DNA of 64,000 bases from Rhodoferax ferrireducens (GCF_003347515.1 NZ_QEII01000297.1:1-64000), one strand, 5' to 3'. Shown: positions 20,583 to 29,272, counted from the first letter of the stretch. The notes: a model not told the origin generated them from the sequence alone. Program-made: numbers and translations.

Positions 20583-21560
20583 TTACTCCTTGATTTTGGC
20601 GAAAGCCACGATCTTTTTGTACTTGGCCGTCTCATCCACCAGGAACTTCGCCATGTCCACATGCAGCGGCGCAATGGCCGAGCCGGAGTCTTCGAGTTTT
20701 CTGCGCAAATCGGGCGATTGCAGCGCCTCGGCCAGCGCCTTGTTCAGCTTTGCCGCCACGGCTTCGGGCAACTTCGCCGGCGCCATCAAGGCAAACCAGG
20801 TGCTGATGTCGATGCCGCTGAGGGCGGGATTTTCAGCCAAGGCCGGAATATCAGGGCTCGCCGCCGAGCGCTTCTTCTCGGTGGTGCCCAGCGCCAGCAC
20901 CCGGCCGCTCTTGATATGCGGCAGGCCGCTGGAGAGCACGAACACGCCGAATTCGATGTTGTTGCCCACCAAATCGTTGGCCAGCGGCGCCACGCCGCGA
21001 TAAGGAATGTGCGTCATGAACAGGCCGCCCTGCGCCTTGACCATTTCACCCGCCAGGTGCAGCGAGGTGCCCACGCCCGAACTGCCGAAGCTGAACTTGC
21101 CAGGATTGCTCTTCACCAGGCTGATGAACTGGTCGACGTTCTTCACCCCGCTCTTCATGGAAGCCACCAGCACCATGGGCTGCGAGGCGATCAGGCCGAT
21201 GGGCGTGAAGTCTTTCAGCTCGTACTTGACGGTGCTCGACACGAGGCGGTTGATGGCGATCTCGTTGTTCGCGCCGACCAGTAGCGTGTAGCCGTCAGGT
21301 GCGGCGTTCGCGACCTTTTGCGCGCCGATGCCGCCACCGGCACCGCCCACGTTCTCGATCACCACCGGGACACCGAGCCGGGTGGACAGTTCGGCGCCGA
21401 GCGTGCGCGCCGTCAGGTCCGTGCTGCCGCCCGGCGGGTAGCCGACCACGATGGTGATGGGTTTGGACGGGTAGTTGGCCTGGGCCCAGGTCGGAGCGCT
21501 GACCAGCAGGGCCAGGCCGCACAGAACGGCAGCGAAAGGGGGGCGGTGGAGCAGTTTCAT
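20583..21560 (-). CDS. Bug/TctC-family periplasmic solute-binding protein
   Basis: 325 residues with a signal peptide ending 'SAPTWAQA'. Then come the Bug-family landmarks 'YPSKPITIVVGYPPGGSTDLTAR', 'NAAPDGYTLL', 'GSSGVGTSLHLAGEM' and 'HIPYRG'. These proteins bind carboxylates in the periplasm for tripartite tricarboxylate transporters or sensing; the family is greatly expanded in Burkholderiales. No TctA/TctB membrane genes are nearby, so it is an orphan, and its ligand is unknown. It is flanked by a LysR regulator and an M14 hydrolase on the same strand. Confidence 0.93.
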   Translation of the reverse strand: MKLLHRPPFAAVLCGLALLVSAPTWAQANYPSKPITIVVGYPPGGSTDLTARTLGAELSTRLGVPVVIENVGGAGGGIGAQKVANAAPDGYTLLVGANNEIAINRLVSSTVKYELKDFTPIGLIASQPMVLVASMKSGVKNVDQFISLVKSNPGKFSFGSSGVGTSLHLAGEMVKAQGGLFMTHIPYRGVAPLANDLVGNNIEFGVFVLSSGLPHIKSGRVLALGTTEKKRSAASPDIPALAENPALSGIDISTWFALMAPAKLPEAVAAKLNKALAEALQSPDLRRKLEDSGSAIAPLHVDMAKFLVDETAKYKKIVAFAKIKE

Positions 21561-21613
21561 GGCATGAATCCTTGGTGGAGTTCACTGAATTATGCGAAGT
21601 CCAGCAAACTCAC

Positions 21614-21632
21614 TGGTGCTAAAACTGCACCA
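21614..21632. promoter_or_regulatory. Candidate LysR-type operator (T-N11-A dyad)
   Basis: A perfect interrupted palindrome, TGGTGC-N7-GCACCA, contains a T-N11-A core (T 21617, A 21629). It lies in the 93-base gap between the LysR gene and the TctC gene, 54 bases upstream of the tctC start. That is the usual geometry for a LysR activator site. No footprint or homologous sites are available here. Confidence 0.5.
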
Positions 21633-21653
21633 AGTCGTGCTATTTCGGCACCG

Positions 21654-22544
21654 TCATCCACTGACAAAGGCCTGCCAGACCCGCTCGGCCAGTGGACTCA
21701 GGCGCCGCTTGGGCCGGTACAGACGCACATCAAAACGCACCTCCATGCGCCGGTCGCCCGCCACGGCGAGTCGGCCGGCCTTGCAGTCGGCATGCACCAT
21801 GGACCAGGGCAGCCAGGCCACGCCCAGTCCTTTGAGCACGTATTCGTACAGCGCGTCGGCCGAATCGCACTCGACACAGCGCTGCAGACTGGGCGCATGC
21901 GGGTTCTGCGACAAGTGGTCTTCCACCAGGCGCCCCAGCGCCAGACTGTGCGCGTAGGCGAGGTAAGGGGCGGCCTTGTCGCCAAAGGCATGCAGCGGCT
22001 GGCCCTGCACGTCGGCGCGCGCTACCGGCACCAGTTTGTCAGAGGCCAGCGTCAGGTGACTGAACTGCCGCGCGTCCATGCGCAAGGCCAGCGCCGGGTG
22101 ATGGTAGATCAGCGAAAAATCGGCCTCGTGGCGTTCCAGCAGCAGCACCGTGTCGGCCAGCGCGCGCGTCACGATGCGCACCTCCGCGTCGAGCACCAAC
22201 GGGCGCAGGCGCACCAGCCAATCAGCCACCAGGGTGCGCGCGAGGGTACGACCGGTGGCCAGGGTCACCGTGCGGGTCTGGCGCCCGACCACGCTGCGCA
22301 GTTCCTCCCGTGAGCTGTCGAGGTTGTGCAGCATTTGCTGCGCGGTCTCCAGAAAGCTCTCGCCGGCCACCGTCAGCCGCACCGGGCCGCTGCCGCGCTC
22401 CACCAGCGGCGTGCCGGCCCAGGCTTCCAGCGCCTTGATGCGGCGACCAAAGGCCGGATGGGTGACATGGCACAGTTCGGCCGCACGCGTGAAGCTGCGC
22501 GTCTGCGCCAGCGCGGCAAAGTCCTCCAGCCATTTGAGTTGCAT
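21654..22544 (-). CDS. LysR-family transcriptional regulator
   Basis: 296 residues. The N-terminal winged helix-turn-helix reads 'LEDFAALAQTRSFTRAAEL' and 'AFGRRIKALEAWAGTPLVER'; a two-lobed effector-binding domain follows (about 90-296). Unlike most LysR genes it is co-directional with its probable target (tctC, then M14 hydrolase) rather than divergent. A candidate operator sits in the gap before tctC. The effector is unknown, probably a carboxylate. The start overlaps nothing; pyrF ends 30 bases upstream. Confidence 0.93.
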   Translation of the reverse strand: MQLKWLEDFAALAQTRSFTRAAELCHVTHPAFGRRIKALEAWAGTPLVERGSGPVRLTVAGESFLETAQQMLHNLDSSREELRSVVGRQTRTVTLATGRTLARTLVADWLVRLRPLVLDAEVRIVTRALADTVLLLERHEADFSLIYHHPALALRMDARQFSHLTLASDKLVPVARADVQGQPLHAFGDKAAPYLAYAHSLALGRLVEDHLSQNPHAPSLQRCVECDSADALYEYVLKGLGVAWLPWSMVHADCKAGRLAVAGDRRMEVRFDVRLYRPKRRLSPLAERVWQAFVSG

Positions 22545-22574
22545 GGCGGTGCGCCCCAGCAGGCTTGACCGGAT

Positions 22575-23432
22575 TTACACGCGGGCCGCTTGCAGCAGGT
22601 CGCGCGTCTTGCTGGCCTCGCGGCGCGCCGCCTGCGCGAAGTCTTCGCCCGACGAGGCATACAGAATGGCGCGTGACGAGTTCACGATGATGGGCGCCAG
22701 GGTTTCGCCCACCGCACCGTTAGCACCCACGACCCCGCGCCAGCCGGCCTTGACCGTGGCCACGGCGTCGCCGCCCTGCGCACCCACGCCGGGAATGAGC
22801 AGCGGCAGGGTCGGCGCGACGACCCGCACCCGCTCAATTTCTGCCGGATAAGTCGCACCCACCACCAGCCCCAGCTGGCCATTGAGGTTCCAGGGACCTT
22901 GCGCCAGCCGCGCCACATGCTCATACAGCAGGGGCGACCCTTCGATGCTGGAGAGCCGCTGGTTCTGCAAATCGTCGCCGCCCGGGTTGGAAGTGCGGCA
23001 CAGCAAAAATGCGCCTTTGCCGTGGTAGGTCAGGTAAGGCTGCACCGAATCAAAACCCATGAAGGGCGACAGCGTGACGGCGTCGGCCCCGTAACGCTCG
23101 AAGGCTTCAATGGCGTATTGCGTGGCCGTGCTGCCGATGTCGCCGCGTTTGGCATCCAGAATGATCGGCACCTGGGGCGCGGCGCGGCGCATGTGCGCCA
23201 TCAGGCGCTCCAGCTGGTCCTCGGCGCGGTGCGCGGCGAAGTAGGCAATCTGCGGCTTGAAGGCGATCACCAGGTCGGCCGTGGCGTCCACTATTGATGC
23301 GCAAAAGTCGTAGATCTTGCTGGCGTCGCCTTTGAGCTTGCCAGGAAACTTGGTGGGTTCGGGGTCCAGCCCCACGCACAACATGGAACCGTTTTGGCGC
23401 TCGGCAGTGCGCAGCATGTCTAGGAAGGTCAT
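22575..23432 (-). CDS. pyrF: Orotidine 5'-phosphate decarboxylase (type 2)
   Basis: Last step of UMP synthesis. 285 residues from ATG 23432 ('[23 protein letters not shown]' is the usual start of type 2 PyrF); a GTG 30 bases upstream is less likely. The catalytic Lys/Asp motif is '[16 protein letters not shown]', and the phosphate-binding end '[11 protein letters not shown]' is present. The long form (over 270 residues) is typical of the type 2 subfamily in many betaproteobacteria. It is co-directional with the LysR gene, 30 bases apart, but functionally unrelated. Confidence 0.96.
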   Translation of the reverse strand: MTFLDMLRTAERQNGSMLCVGLDPEPTKFPGKLKGDASKIYDFCASIVDATADLVIAFKPQIAYFAAHRAEDQLERLMAHMRRAAPQVPIILDAKRGDIGSTATQYAIEAFERYGADAVTLSPFMGFDSVQPYLTYHGKGAFLLCRTSNPGGDDLQNQRLSSIEGSPLLYEHVARLAQGPWNLNGQLGLVVGATYPAEIERVRVVAPTLPLLIPGVGAQGGDAVATVKAGWRGVVGANGAVGETLAPIIVNSSRAILYASSGEDFAQAARREASKTRDLLQAARV

Positions 23433-23532
23433 GCCCGTATTGTAAGAAACACCGGCCCGCACCTGCTAAGCCGCCCTTAAGGCGAGGCCGCGAAGATAAG
23501 CCTACCGATTCACTTTACCCAGGAGCTTCCCC

Positions 23533-23697
23533 ATGGATTCATCCCTCCAACTCTTCATCCGCCAGTTCGCTGGCGTCGTACTGGCCACCCTGGTGCCCGT
23601 CATCCTGATCGCGTTCATGTCGATTCCGGTCACGCTGGGCGGGCATCCCGGCGAGGCGAGCGCCGCCAATGCACCGTTCACGCAACACATGACCTGA
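23533..23697 (+). CDS. Small single-helix membrane protein, 54 residues
   Basis: A short gene with a strong ribosome site (AGGAG, 7 bases before ATG 23533). The product begins 'MDSSLQLFIRQFAGVVLATL', has one hydrophobic stretch (about residues 13-35) and a short polar tail. G/C-rich third codon positions match those of the neighbouring genes. I do not recognise a family and propose no function. It lies between divergent pyrF and a cation efflux gene on the same strand, 59 bases before the latter. Confidence 0.6.
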   Translation: MDSSLQLFIRQFAGVVLATLVPVILIAFMSIPVTLGGHPGEASAANAPFTQHMT

Positions 23698-23756
23698 CGC
23701 CCATCGCGTCACCAACTCTGCCTACACTTGGTACTTCCAGACTCACCTCTCCGCCC

Positions 23757-24716
23757 ATGAAATTCACCGAACTGGCCGATGACGCCGAAGATGCCCAGCA
23801 CACCCCAGCCGAGCGCGCGGCCGCGGCCTCGCGCAGCACCTGGGTCAGCGTCGGTGTCAACCTGGTCCTGACCATCACCCAGATCGCTGTCGGCGTCGTG
23901 GCCAAGTCACAAGGCCTGATCGCCGACGGCATCCATTCGCTGTCCGACCTGGTGGCGGATTTTGTGGTGCTGTTCGCCAGCCACCACAGCCAGAAGGACG
24001 CCGACGAGGACCATCCCTACGGCCACCAGCGCTTCGAGACCGCCGCCTCGTTGGTGCTAGGCACGCTCCTGCTGGCGGTTGGCGTTGGCATGCTGTGGTC
24101 GGCTGTTCGGAAACTGGAAGCGCCCGAGACCGTGCAAACTGTCCATATCATGGCGCTGTGGGTCGCCGGTGGCGCGCTGGTGGCGAAAGAACTGCTGTTT
24201 CGCTACATGCTGGCCGTGGCCAAGCGCGTCAAGTCGAGCATGCTGGTGGCCAATGCCTGGCATGCGCGCTCGGACGCGGCGTCCTCACTGGTGGTGGGCC
24301 TGGGCATCATCGGCAACCTGGCGGGTTACCCGATCCTGGACCCCATCGCCGCGCTGATCGTGGGCTTCATGGTCGCCAAAATGGGCTGGGAATTCGGCTG
24401 GGACGCGCTGCACGACCTGATGGACCGCGCCGTGGATGAACAGGAAGTGCTGGCGATTCGCCAAACACTGATCGAAACCCCGGGCGTCAGTGACGTGCAC
24501 GACGTGCGCACCCGCAAGATGGGCGACATGATCGTGGTGGACGCCCACATCGAGGTCGATGCCGCCATCACGGTCGAGGCCGGTCACGACATTGCCGTGG
24601 CAGCGCGCCAGCGGGTGCTGCAGCGCCATCGCGTGCTGAACCTGATGACGCATGTGGACCCGTGGCGCCGGCCGGATCTGGACCATGCAACGCCCGTGGC
24701 GCCTGCCAGCTTGTAA
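23757..24716 (+). CDS. Cation diffusion facilitator (CDF) metal efflux protein
   Basis: 319 residues, six membrane helices and a cytoplasmic C-terminal domain. The metal site residues are visible: 'DGIHSLSD' (Asp57, His60, Asp64) in helix 2 and 'HARSDAASS' in helix 5, the DxxHxxxD/HxxxD pattern of zinc/iron CDF exporters. The C-terminal domain (about 215-300) has 'HDVRTRKMGDMIVVDAHIEVD'. It exchanges divalent metal for protons out of the cytosol. The metal cannot be fixed from sequence; the Asp/His pattern is compatible with FieF-like Zn2+/Fe2+. It converges with vanB, 16 bases apart. Confidence 0.93.
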   Translation: MKFTELADDAEDAQHTPAERAAAASRSTWVSVGVNLVLTITQIAVGVVAKSQGLIADGIHSLSDLVADFVVLFASHHSQKDADEDHPYGHQRFETAASLVLGTLLLAVGVGMLWSAVRKLEAPETVQTVHIMALWVAGGALVAKELLFRYMLAVAKRVKSSMLVANAWHARSDAASSLVVGLGIIGNLAGYPILDPIAALIVGFMVAKMGWEFGWDALHDLMDRAVDEQEVLAIRQTLIETPGVSDVHDVRTRKMGDMIVVDAHIEVDAAITVEAGHDIAVAARQRVLQRHRVLNLMTHVDPWRRPDLDHATPVAPASL

Positions 24717-24732
24717 CGGCTTTAGCAACGCC

Positions 24733-25701
24733 TCAGAGATCGAGCACCAGCAACGGTGTTTTGGAGCGAGAACAACACGGCGTGAACTGGTCGTTGGCGG
24801 CCTGCTCCTCGGGCGTCAGGTACATGTCCTTGTGGTCCGGCAGACCTTCGAGCACGCGCGTCAGGCAGGTGCCGCACACGCCCTGCTCGCAGGAAGTCTG
24901 CACTTCCACGCCCGCGGCGGACAGCGCCTGGGTCACCGTCTGGTCCTTGGGCACCCTGATGATCCGGCCCGAGCTGGCCAGTTTGACCTCGAAACTCGCG
25001 TCGCTCTCTGACTTGGCCACTTCGGCGGCGAAGAACTCGTAGTGCAATTGACTCTCGGGCCAGCCCTGCGCCCGCGCCGTGCCCAGCACCGCGTCCATGA
25101 AACCCTTGGGGCCGCAGACATACAGGTGCACACCTATTTGCGGCGCCACCAGCAAGGCGGCGAGGTCCAGCTTCTGGTCGGCACCACCGTCGTCAAAATG
25201 GAAATGCACCTGGGACGCGTAGGCGGACGAGGCAATGCGCTCATAAAAAGCCATGCGCTCGCGCGAGCGCGTGCTGTAGTGCATCTCGAAATCAGCGCCG
25301 GTGATGGCCAGCCGTTCGGCCATGCACAGGATCGGCGTCACGCCAATGCCGCCGGCCAGCAGCAGGCTGCGTGTGGCATCGTGCGCCAATGGAAAGTGGT
25401 TCTTCGGCGCGCTGATTTGCAGCAACTGCCCCTCCCCTACCTGCTCGTGCATGGCCTGCGAGCCGCCGCGCGAGGCCGGGTCGCGCAGCACGCCGATCAG
25501 GTAGCGGTGGGTTTCCTTCGGGTCATTGCACAGCGAATACTGGCGCGTCAGGCCATTGGGCAGCGCCACGTCCACATGCGAGCCGGCGGAAAAAGCCGGC
25601 AGCGGCCCGCCATTCACGTCGACCAGCTCGAAGGTGCAGATGTCGGCGGCTTCCGTCGCCTTGCGCGCCACGCGGACCGATAAGGTTGACAAAGCGTTCA
25701 T
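24733..25701 (-). CDS. vanB: Vanillate O-demethylase reductase subunit
   Basis: 322 residues of the phthalate-dioxygenase-reductase type. An FMN domain ('RQYSLCND') is followed by an NAD domain ('GGIGVTPILCMAERL', 'YVCGPKGFMDAVL') and a C-terminal plant-type [2Fe-2S] ferredoxin. The ferredoxin cysteines are in 'CEQGVCGTC' plus a distal Cys in 'FTPCCSRS'. It passes electrons from NADH to VanA. It starts 9 bases after vanA and is clearly co-transcribed. The family includes reductases for other Rieske oxygenases; the vanillate call rests on the very clear vanA next to it. Confidence 0.93.
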   Translation of the reverse strand: MNALSTLSVRVARKATEAADICTFELVDVNGGPLPAFSAGSHVDVALPNGLTRQYSLCNDPKETHRYLIGVLRDPASRGGSQAMHEQVGEGQLLQISAPKNHFPLAHDATRSLLLAGGIGVTPILCMAERLAITGADFEMHYSTRSRERMAFYERIASSAYASQVHFHFDDGGADQKLDLAALLVAPQIGVHLYVCGPKGFMDAVLGTARAQGWPESQLHYEFFAAEVAKSESDASFEVKLASSGRIIRVPKDQTVTQALSAAGVEVQTSCEQGVCGTCLTRVLEGLPDHKDMYLTPEEQAANDQFTPCCSRSKTPLLVLDL

Positions 25702-25710
25702 GGTGAATCC

Positions 25711-26787
25711 TCAGGCGCTGGCGGCGGTAGTTGCGGTGGGAGTGGCGGTGGCGCTGGCACCCGACTGCTCTTGCGCCATCAGGCGGTCCAGGATCTTGCG
25801 CGACTGGACGCCACCGGCATCGATGTTGAGCATGAGCAGGGCGCGCTCGGGGTACGCCAGCAGGTTTTTCTGCTGCAGTTCCAGCATCTGCAGGTCTTCG
25901 CTGAAAATCTTGCCCTGGCCTTCGCGGATGGTGGCGGTGAGCGCCTTGTCCTTGGGGTTGAACTTGCGCGCCATGCCCCAGAAATAGTGGATCGAGGTTT
26001 CGGTCTCAGGCGTGATGAAGTCCACCACCACGGCGTAAGCCTTGTGCTCGGCCGGCGCGTCGTAGCCGCCCTTGCCTTCGTGCGCCACGCCGACTTCGAT
26101 CATCACGTTGCTCGGTGGCGTGAAGCGGCAGATCTGCCAGCGGTCGACCGGCACGTCATCGGCCAGGTTATTGCTGCGCAGCGCCAGCCGCCAGAATGGC
26201 GGCGCCATGATGTTCTCCATGAAACGGCTGGTGATGACCTGCTCGCCTTCGACCCGGGTCTTGCAGGGTACTTCGTCGATTTCCTTCTGGCCGATGCTGG
26301 TGGAATGCACGTAAGTTTCGTGCGTCAGGTCCATCAGGTTATCGATCATCAGCCGGTAATCGCATTGGATGTGGAACAGGCCGCCGCCATAAGCCCACTC
26401 GGGGTTGTCGTACCAGTCGAGGTGGGGGATTTTGTCGGCATCGGCCAGAGCGGCATCGCCCGGCCAGACCCAGATGAAGCCGTAGCGCTCGACCACGGGA
26501 AAGCTGCGAATCGCGGGGAAGCCGCGTACGCGCTGGCCCGGCATGGAAACGGTCTTGCCGTCGCAACCCATCGCCAGTCCGTGGTAACCGCACACCAGCT
26601 TGCCTTCGGACACCGAACCCAGCGACAAAGGCGCACCCCGGTGCGGACAGAAATCCTCGACCGCGGCGACCTTGTTTTCTTCCCCTCGATAGAAGGCAAT
26701 ACTCTCGCCGCAGATTTTGCGACCCAGCGGCTTTTCGTCGATTTCATTGGGGGTGCAGGCGACGTACCAAGTGTTTTTCGGGAACAT
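25711..26787 (-). CDS. vanA: Vanillate O-demethylase oxygenase subunit
   Basis: 358 residues. Rieske [2Fe-2S] ligands are Cys47/His49 in 'CPHRG' and Cys66/His69 in 'CGYHG'. The mononuclear iron site is 'DLTHETYVH'. The sequence 'MFPKNTWYVACTPNEI' and 'PEWAYGGGL..' closely follow known VanA proteins. It demethylates vanillate to protocatechuate plus formaldehyde, part of lignin-derived aromatic use. GAGG precedes the ATG. A MarR-family gene lies upstream in the same direction, and the gap holds two small palindromes. No protocatechuate genes are in this window. Confidence 0.95.
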   Translation of the reverse strand: MFPKNTWYVACTPNEIDEKPLGRKICGESIAFYRGEENKVAAVEDFCPHRGAPLSLGSVSEGKLVCGYHGLAMGCDGKTVSMPGQRVRGFPAIRSFPVVERYGFIWVWPGDAALADADKIPHLDWYDNPEWAYGGGLFHIQCDYRLMIDNLMDLTHETYVHSTSIGQKEIDEVPCKTRVEGEQVITSRFMENIMAPPFWRLALRSNNLADDVPVDRWQICRFTPPSNVMIEVGVAHEGKGGYDAPAEHKAYAVVVDFITPETETSIHYFWGMARKFNPKDKALTATIREGQGKIFSEDLQMLELQQKNLLAYPERALLMLNIDAGGVQSRKILDRLMAQEQSGASATATPTATTAASA

Positions 26788-26857
26788 GATGATGACCTCA
26801 TTCGGTTAAAAAATCCTGCGGCAGGCCCTGCAGGTGGGTTCCAGGCTCCGATTCAAT

Positions 26858-26894
26858 ATTCAGCATACTGAATGTAAATCATTGTACGGAATGA
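26858..26894. promoter_or_regulatory. Two palindromes upstream of vanAB, candidate MarR operators
   Basis: ATTCAG-N4-CTGAAT (26858-26873) and TCATT-N6-AATGA (26879-26894) lie side by side, 70-107 bases upstream of the vanA start, in the gap after the MarR gene. Size and symmetry suit a dimeric winged-helix repressor. No confident -35/-10 pair could be read beside them, so the exact promoter is open. Confidence 0.45.
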
Positions 26895-26926
26895 CTATCC
26901 GCAATGGAAGTCAAAAAATCTAGGTA

Positions 26927-27415
26927 TTAACCCTTGGCATCGGCTTCGTCCGGCTTGTTCTGCTGGTCATTCATATGCACGAACTTGCGCAGCAGGCGCA
27001 TGAACTCGCGCTGCTCCGTTTGATCCAGGTTGTCCATCATGCCGAGGTACATGACTTCCACGCCCGGCCTGAGTTTCTGCAGCACCGCCTCGCCCGCTGG
27101 CGTCAGCGAGAGGCGGCGCTGACGGCGCGGCAGCACCTCGCGCAGGATCCAGCCCTTGGCTTCCAGCCGGGTGGCGATATCGGCCGTGCTGGAGGTGTCC
27201 AGCGCAATCAGCTGGGCCAGTGTCACCTGGTCGACGCCCGGCGTTTCATGCAGCGTGCGCAAAACGGCATACTGGATCGGCGTGACATGGCGACCATGCA
27301 CTTCGTGAAATTTGGACACCGCAATCTGCTGGGCGCGGCGAATCAGATGGCCCGGCTCGTCGGAAAGCGCGAAGGTAGGCGGGGTGTCGGTGGTTGGGGT
27401 CATGGGTGGCGGCAA
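26927..27415 (-). CDS. MarR-family transcriptional regulator (probable vanAB regulator)
   Basis: 162 residues with a winged helix-turn-helix: 'TPIQYAVLRTLHETPGVDQVTLAQLI' then 'SSTADIATRLEAKGWILREV' and the wing 'PRRQRRLSLTPAGEAV'. It precedes vanA on the same strand by 139 bases with palindromes in between, which suggests control of vanAB, possibly relieved by vanillate (inference). In Pseudomonas vanAB is controlled by a GntR-type VanR; a MarR-type regulator occurs in other bacteria. The start codon directly abuts the thpR stop. Confidence 0.88.
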   Translation of the reverse strand: MPPPMTPTTDTPPTFALSDEPGHLIRRAQQIAVSKFHEVHGRHVTPIQYAVLRTLHETPGVDQVTLAQLIALDTSSTADIATRLEAKGWILREVLPRRQRRLSLTPAGEAVLQKLRPGVEVMYLGMMDNLDQTEQREFMRLLRKFVHMNDQQNKPDEADAKG

Positions 27416-28021
27416 TCAAAACAGATGGCGGGATTTTGCACCCGTGTCGCCGTACCGCTGCAATACCCGGTAGCGCTGGCGCACATCGCCGGTGGAGGCC
27501 ATCAACACATAAGCCTCGACCTGCCAGTCCAGCGCCGGATGCAACAGCGGCGCCCGGGCTTGCGCCGCATGCCGCGCCAGTGTGAGGTGGGGCCGGAAGC
27601 GGCGCGGATCGGTGCGCAGACCCAAGCCCAACACAGCGTACCCCAAGTCGGCATACAAGTGCTGCAAGGCCTCCGGCACCGCCTCGGGGCACAACACCGC
27701 CAGCCCGTGCGGCCAGAGTTCGGGCAAGCCCAGGCGCAAATCGAACGGTGTGAACGGGACGGCCAGCCCGGCGCGCAATTCATCCAGCCGCTGGTGTGGC
27801 ACCGACCCCATGAAATGCAGGGTGATATGCCAGTCCACGGGGGCGTAGCGGGCCGCATCGGCGGGCCAGTGCCACTGCTCGCAGTGCTTCGCCAAGCCGG
27901 CCTTCATCGCCTCGCCGGGCATCAACGCCAGGAACAGCCGCGCGGTGCCGGACGTTGGAGACAGATGGACGCGGGCAGTCTCAGGTTTTTTTAACGGCAC
28001 GCTTGAGGGCGTCTTTGGCAT
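27416..28021 (-). CDS. thpR: RNA 2',3'-cyclic phosphodiesterase (2H family)
   Basis: A LigT/ThpR-like 2H phosphoesterase with both HxTx motifs: 'WHITLHFMG' and 'RPHLTLAR'. These carry the two catalytic histidines for opening 2',3'-cyclic phosphates on RNA ends. The core begins at 'ARLFLALMPGEAMKAGL'. The start is uncertain. No ATG or GTG lies just before the core, so I use ATG 28021, which has AAGGA upstream but overlaps the end of the CsbD gene by 41 bases in another frame. The stop touches the start of the MarR gene. Confidence 0.8.
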   Translation of the reverse strand: MPKTPSSVPLKKPETARVHLSPTSGTARLFLALMPGEAMKAGLAKHCEQWHWPADAARYAPVDWHITLHFMGSVPHQRLDELRAGLAVPFTPFDLRLGLPELWPHGLAVLCPEAVPEALQHLYADLGYAVLGLGLRTDPRRFRPHLTLARHAAQARAPLLHPALDWQVEAYVLMASTGDVRQRYRVLQRYGDTGAKSRHLF

Positions 28022-28190
28022 CCTTGACGACTTCCTTGACGTCCCCAAGCACCTTCTCGGCTTTGCCCTCGGCCTGTTTTTTCAGGCCTTTCGCCTCTTG
28101 CTCCTTGTTGCCGACCAATTTCCCGGCTTCCTCCTGCACTTTGCCGGCCGCGTCTTTGATTGCGCCCTTGATTTGATTCTTGTTGACCAT
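27981..28190 (-). CDS. CsbD-family stress-response protein
   Basis: 69 residues from ATG 28190 with AAGGAG six bases upstream. The sequence 'MVNKNQIKGAIKDAAGKVQ' and the Lys/Glu/Ala-rich helical repeats are the CsbD signature. Such small proteins rise under general stress (sigma-B in Bacillus, other controls in proteobacteria), and their molecular role is unclear. A longer in-frame extension upstream has no ribosome site and is not protein-like. Its 3' end overlaps the probable start of thpR. Confidence 0.92.
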   Translation of the reverse strand: MVNKNQIKGAIKDAAGKVQEEAGKLVGNKEQEAKGLKKQAEGKAEKVLGDVKEVVKDAKDALKRAVKKT

Positions 28191-28309
28191 GGTTACTCCT
28201 TCAGTGATGTGGGCTGGACAGCCCAAACGGGAATCCAATCCACAGAATGAAGCCTGCCCATGGCGTGCACATTGAGAGAACGCAAAGACCAACAAACTGG
28301 TGGGCCGGT

Positions 28310-29254
28310 TCACCCCGCCTGTCGTATCACATCCAGCGCCAGACACAGGTCAGCCCAGGCGCGGGCCTTGTCCTGCGGGGTGCGCAGCAGGTAAGTCGGG
28401 TGGTAGGTCACCACCACCGGAATGCCCTGGTAGCGGTAAATTTGCCCGCGCAGCTTGCCAAACGGGATCTTGCTGCCTTCCGCCAGGCTGCCATGCAACA
28501 AGGTTTGGGCGGCAAAACGACCCATGGCCAGAATGACTTTGGGCCGCACCAGGGCGACTTCGCGGCGCAGGTAGTTTTCACAGATCGCGAGCTCCAACGC
28601 CGAGGGGTTGCGCACCACGGCGGGCCGGCATTTGACGACGTTGGTGACATACGCGGCCTGGGCCGCGCTGAGCACCGATGCCGCGTCGTCCGGGCCACGC
28701 CGGCTCACGCCGACGGCCTTGAGCATGTTGTCCAGCAATTGGCCGGTCTGATCAGCAAACGGCGCGCCCAGGCGCTCTTCGGCCTCCTCCGGGGGCTCGC
28801 CCACCACCAGCCAGTCCGCCTGAGCGGGAGCTTCGGCAGCGCCAAACACCGGTGCCCGCCGACCGATGCACAGCTGGCAGGCCTGGCAGCTGTGCACGGC
28901 GTCGGTTAGGGTCGCCCAATCCATGGCGGCAATGCCGTCGGCCAGCCCGGTGGACGCCCTGGTGTCAGTGGCATCAGACGGCGCGGCAGCGGCCCTGCCC
29001 ACGCCTTGCGTTTTTAAGTATTTTTGACCTGCAGCCCCCGTGGACAGTGCGCTGACAGCTATCTCTTCAATAGCAGCGGCAGAGCGCACCTGAACTGCGG
29101 GCGGGGGCACCTCGATGACGGGGCGGGAAGTCTGGGCGACGCTTTGAGGGGCGTCAAGCACTGCCGGCTCGTCGGCCACGGCCTGTGGCAGCCAGACGCG
29201 CACACCCATTTCCTGCAGGATGGCGCGCTGGCGGGTGTCGAGGTCAAGACTCAT
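28310..29254 (-). CDS. Uracil-DNA glycosylase, family 4 type
   Basis: 314 residues. The C-terminal catalytic domain (about 120-314) has the iron-sulfur cysteines 'CQACQLC', 'VVKCRP' and 'LAICENYL', the active-site motif 'GEPPEEAEERLGAPF' (family 4 usually GEAPG..ED) and 'YHPTYLLRTP' near the end. It removes uracil from DNA before base excision repair. The N-terminal 115 residues are a low-complexity linker, and residues 60-81 of it come from repeat copy B. It is the last gene of a tsaB-rimI-UDG operon, 18 bases after rimI, a common order in this group. Confidence 0.92.
   Translation of the reverse strand: MSLDLDTRQRAILQEMGVRVWLPQAVADEPAVLDAPQSVAQTSRPVIEVPPPAVQVRSAAAIEEIAVSALSTGAAGQKYLKTQGVGRAAAAPSDATDTRASTGLADGIAAMDWATLTDAVHSCQACQLCIGRRAPVFGAAEAPAQADWLVVGEPPEEAEERLGAPFADQTGQLLDNMLKAVGVSRRGPDDAASVLSAAQAAYVTNVVKCRPAVVRNPSALELAICENYLRREVALVRPKVILAMGRFAAQTLLHGSLAEGSKIPFGKLRGQIYRYQGIPVVVTYHPTYLLRTPQDKARAWADLCLALDVIRQAG
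29012..29075 (-). repeat. Copy B of the dispersed ~64-bp repeat, inside the uracil-DNA glycosylase gene
   Basis: It has 43 of 64 bases in common with copy A, without any gap. Read in the gene's frame it encodes 'AIEEIAVSALSTGAAGQ' followed by a short 'KYLK' tail, starting at codon 61. It sits in the variable linker ahead of the catalytic domain, where an insertion should be harmless. The frame is the same as in copies A and C. Confidence 0.75.
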
Positions 29255-29272
29255 GGGTGCATTCTTACAGAC

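Noticed and set aside
19839..21003. Long open frames on the plus strand opposite the M14 and TctC genes
   Set aside because: They are antisense shadows in GC-rich DNA; the minus-strand products match known families and the plus-strand ones do not.
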